64,000 nt of DNA from an uncultured Prevotellaceae bacterium (GTDB lineage: Bacteria; Bacteroidota; Bacteroidia; Bacteroidales; Muribaculaceae): contig CAJLMA010000009.1 of assembly GCA_905207705.1 (NCBI GenBank), positions 1-64,000 of the forward strand, given 5' to 3'. The position numbers and the translations under genes are program-made. Below the pieces are notes generated by a model. It saw only the letters and a list, made by a program, of their open reading frames with translations. It was not told where the DNA came from and did no database searches. This document shows, in pieces, positions 62,398 to 64,000 of this stretch (the stretch's first letter is position 1; the number at the start of each line of letters is the position of its first letter).

Positions 62398-63465
62398 ATG
62401 AGTACGTTGGAATTAAGGCATAGGCGGCTTGTCAGACGTCGCCGGCGTAATGTGATATTGAACACGGTGTGTCTGTTGATTGCTGTTTCGGGATTGATTT
62501 GGACGGTAAATCACTTTTGGCGATATATAAACTATGAGGTGACAAACGATGCATTTGTTGACCAGTACATAGTTCCGATAAACATAAGAGTAGCAGGATA
62601 CATAGATAAAGTATATTTTCATGAGCATCAGTATGTGCACAAGGGCGACACTTTGCTGGTGCTTGACAATCGTGAGTATGCCATAAAGCAGAAGGAGGCG
62701 CAGGCGGCATTGCTTGATGCCGTTGGTGCGCGTGATGTGCTGAATTCAGGTATTCAGACATCGGAGACATACATAGCCGAGCAAGATGCCAATATAGCCG
62801 AAGCTAAGGCCAAACTATGGCAGGCCGAGCAGGATTATATGCGATATGAGCGATTACTTGCCGACGAATCGGTGCCTCGCCAGCAATATGAGCAGATGAA
62901 GGCTAACTATGAAGCTGCCCAGGCTCGCTATGAGGCATTGTTGAGGCAGAAGGATGCAGCACAGTCGCAATATACCGAGACAAGCAAACGGCAAGTGAAC
63001 ATGGAAGCCGGAATCTTAAGGGCGCAAGCCGCACTTGATCTTGCCGACCTGAACTTGTCGTACACGGTAGTACTTGCGCCATATGACGGATACATGGGGC
63101 GCAGGACGCTTGAAGCCGGACAATACGTGGCTGCCGGGCAAACACTATCGTATCTTGTGAGGCAGACCGACAAATGGGTTACGGCAAATTATCGCGAAAC
63201 GCAGATTGCCAATATATACATAGGCCAGCCTGTGCGCATAAAAGTAGATGGAGTGCCTGGCAAGATATTCTTAGGACATGTCACGGCAATTTCGGAAGCG
63301 ACAGGTTCAAAATATTCGTTGGTTCCTACCGACAATTCTGCCGGTAATTTTGTTAAAGTGCAGCAAAGGATTCCAGTGCGAATCGATTTTGACAATGTGT
63401 CGGTTGAAGACATGGCCTTGCTGCGTGCCGGAATGATGGTCGAAACTGAAGCTTTACGGAAATGA
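62398..63465 (+). CDS. HlyD/EmrA-family periplasmic adaptor
   Basis: A 355-residue protein with one N-terminal membrane helix (VILNTVCLLIAVSGLIWTV). A barrel-sandwich lipoyl-like half (VAGYIDKVYFHEHQYVHKGDTLLVLD) is split by a long helical hairpin rich in Ala and Gln (AEAKAKLWQAEQDYMRYERLLAD). The second half (LSYTVVLAPYDGYMGRRTLEAGQYV) and a beta domain follow. This is the EmrA layout that works with MFS pumps. Its stop overlaps the MFS start (ATGA). Confidence 0.95.
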   Translation: MSTLELRHRRLVRRRRRNVILNTVCLLIAVSGLIWTVNHFWRYINYEVTNDAFVDQYIVPINIRVAGYIDKVYFHEHQYVHKGDTLLVLDNREYAIKQKEAQAALLDAVGARDVLNSGIQTSETYIAEQDANIAEAKAKLWQAEQDYMRYERLLADESVPRQQYEQMKANYEAAQARYEALLRQKDAAQSQYTETSKRQVNMEAGILRAQAALDLADLNLSYTVVLAPYDGYMGRRTLEAGQYVAAGQTLSYLVRQTDKWVTANYRETQIANIYIGQPVRIKVDGVPGKIFLGHVTAISEATGSKYSLVPTDNSAGNFVKVQQRIPVRIDFDNVSVEDMALLRAGMMVETEALRK

Positions 63466-64000
63466 TGACAGCCCAGCAGCTTGATATCCCGGTAAGACGG
63501 TGGGTACCCGATTGGCTGGCGATAGTCTTGGTATTCATCATCATGTTGCCCATCACGATGATAAACGGAACATATACCGGGAGCATGGTGGAGGTGTCCA
63601 ATACGTTGGGCATGTACACCGAAGAAATAACACTCGGATATTATGCCGCCGCAGCCGGCATGGCAGTTGCATACCCGATAGTTCCCAAGATTCTTGATTC
63701 GTTTTCGAGCAAGTCGTTTTTGCTTGTCGACCTCACGTTGCAATTTCTTCTGAGCTGGATGTGCGCAAGGTCGGGACCCGACATAATGGTGTTGCTAAGT
63801 TTTGTGATAGGATTCTTGAAAGGATTTATCATGCTGTGGGTCATAAGGCGCATAAAACTGGTGTTCAGCCCTACGGATGTCCGCAGCGAGTTTTACGCAT
63901 ATTTCTACCCGGTGGTGTTTGGAGGTGGCCAATTGTCGATGGTAGTTACGGCATTGCTCGCTTATCATTATGATTGGAAGTACATGTATTATTTCATGAT
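63462..64000 (+). CDS. MFS efflux pump, EmrB-like (cut by the right edge)
   Basis: The open frame starts at ATG 63462 and continues to the end of the window. The visible 179 residues contain a first helix (DWLAIVLVFIIMLPITMI), the loop NGTYTGSMVEVSNTLGMYTEE, and four or five further helices (LGYYAAAAGMAVAYPIV, IMVLLSFVIGFLKGFIML, YFYPVVFGGGQLSMVV). The position after an EmrA-type adaptor and TolC indicates a 14-helix DHA2-type exporter that forms a tripartite pump. Substrate unknown. Confidence 0.85.
   Translation, partial: MMTAQQLDIPVRRWVPDWLAIVLVFIIMLPITMINGTYTGSMVEVSNTLGMYTEEITLGYYAAAAGMAVAYPIVPKILDSFSSKSFLLVDLTLQFLLSWMCARSGPDIMVLLSFVIGFLKGFIMLWVIRRIKLVFSPTDVRSEFYAYFYPVVFGGGQLSMVVTALLAYHYDWKYMYYFM

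Overview
The window looks like a chromosome segment of a Bacteroidales bacterium. The evidence is TAnnTTTG promoter -7 boxes (often with TTG about 19-20 bp upstream), a complete type IX secretion core (PorT, PorP, GldK/L/M/N, PorU, PorV), a reverse rubrerythrin, and a PCMD-type secreted protein. I cannot name the genus; a gut lineage with T9SS fits. No rRNA, tRNA or CRISPR array was recognised.

Layout. 1-1.1 kb is the end of a degraded mobile-element gene encoding repeated winged-helix units, abutting the 3' end of mnmE. 2.5-7.7 kb is an AT-rich accessory stretch with a lipoprotein, a multiply frameshifted CoiA-like gene, a methyltransferase, and a 507-residue protein that joins an ECF sigma factor, one membrane helix and a C-terminal outer-membrane-type beta-barrel. 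7.5-10.5 kb is a small detoxification cluster (Nim-like flavin protein, Crp/Fnr regulator, SMR and MFS exporters) sharing a repeated operator-like motif. 10.6-14.1 kb holds a 51-residue Pmp3/YqaE protein, a YitT protein and a type II restriction-modification pair. Enolase follows.

15.7-22.8 kb is a sulfate-to-sulfotransferase operon: SLC13-type transporter, APS kinase, CysD, CysN, sulfotransferase, secreted PCMD protein. Together these can import sulfate, make PAPS and transfer the sulfonate to an acceptor. 22.9-34.3 kb is mostly housekeeping: RecO, an RsmI-like methylase, an MBL hydrolase, a broken MATE gene, CobO with a Dph6-like ligase, aminopeptidase P, gamma carbonic anhydrase, S21 and an MFS exporter.

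34.5-41.5 kb (minus strand) is the T9SS operon porT-porP-gldK-L-M-N; porU and porV lie separately at 54.4-59.1 kb. Between them are a Fur-family regulator with reverse rubrerythrin, a DEAD-box helicase, a DUF3256 protein, SUI1/YciH, an AddA/RecB-like helicase-nuclease, ArgS, a BI-1 protein, Rex and an FAH-family enzyme. The window ends with ispF, rplU-rpmA and a MarR-TolC-HlyD-MFS tripartite efflux operon cut by the right edge.

The most interesting signals are the sigma factor/beta-barrel fusion, an interspersed promoter-carrying repeat (four copies plus a partial one), the shared operator motif of the detoxification cluster, the sulfation operon, a promoter-to-terminator unit that looks like a small RNA, and several frameshifted genes that suggest accessory decay or homopolymer sequence errors.
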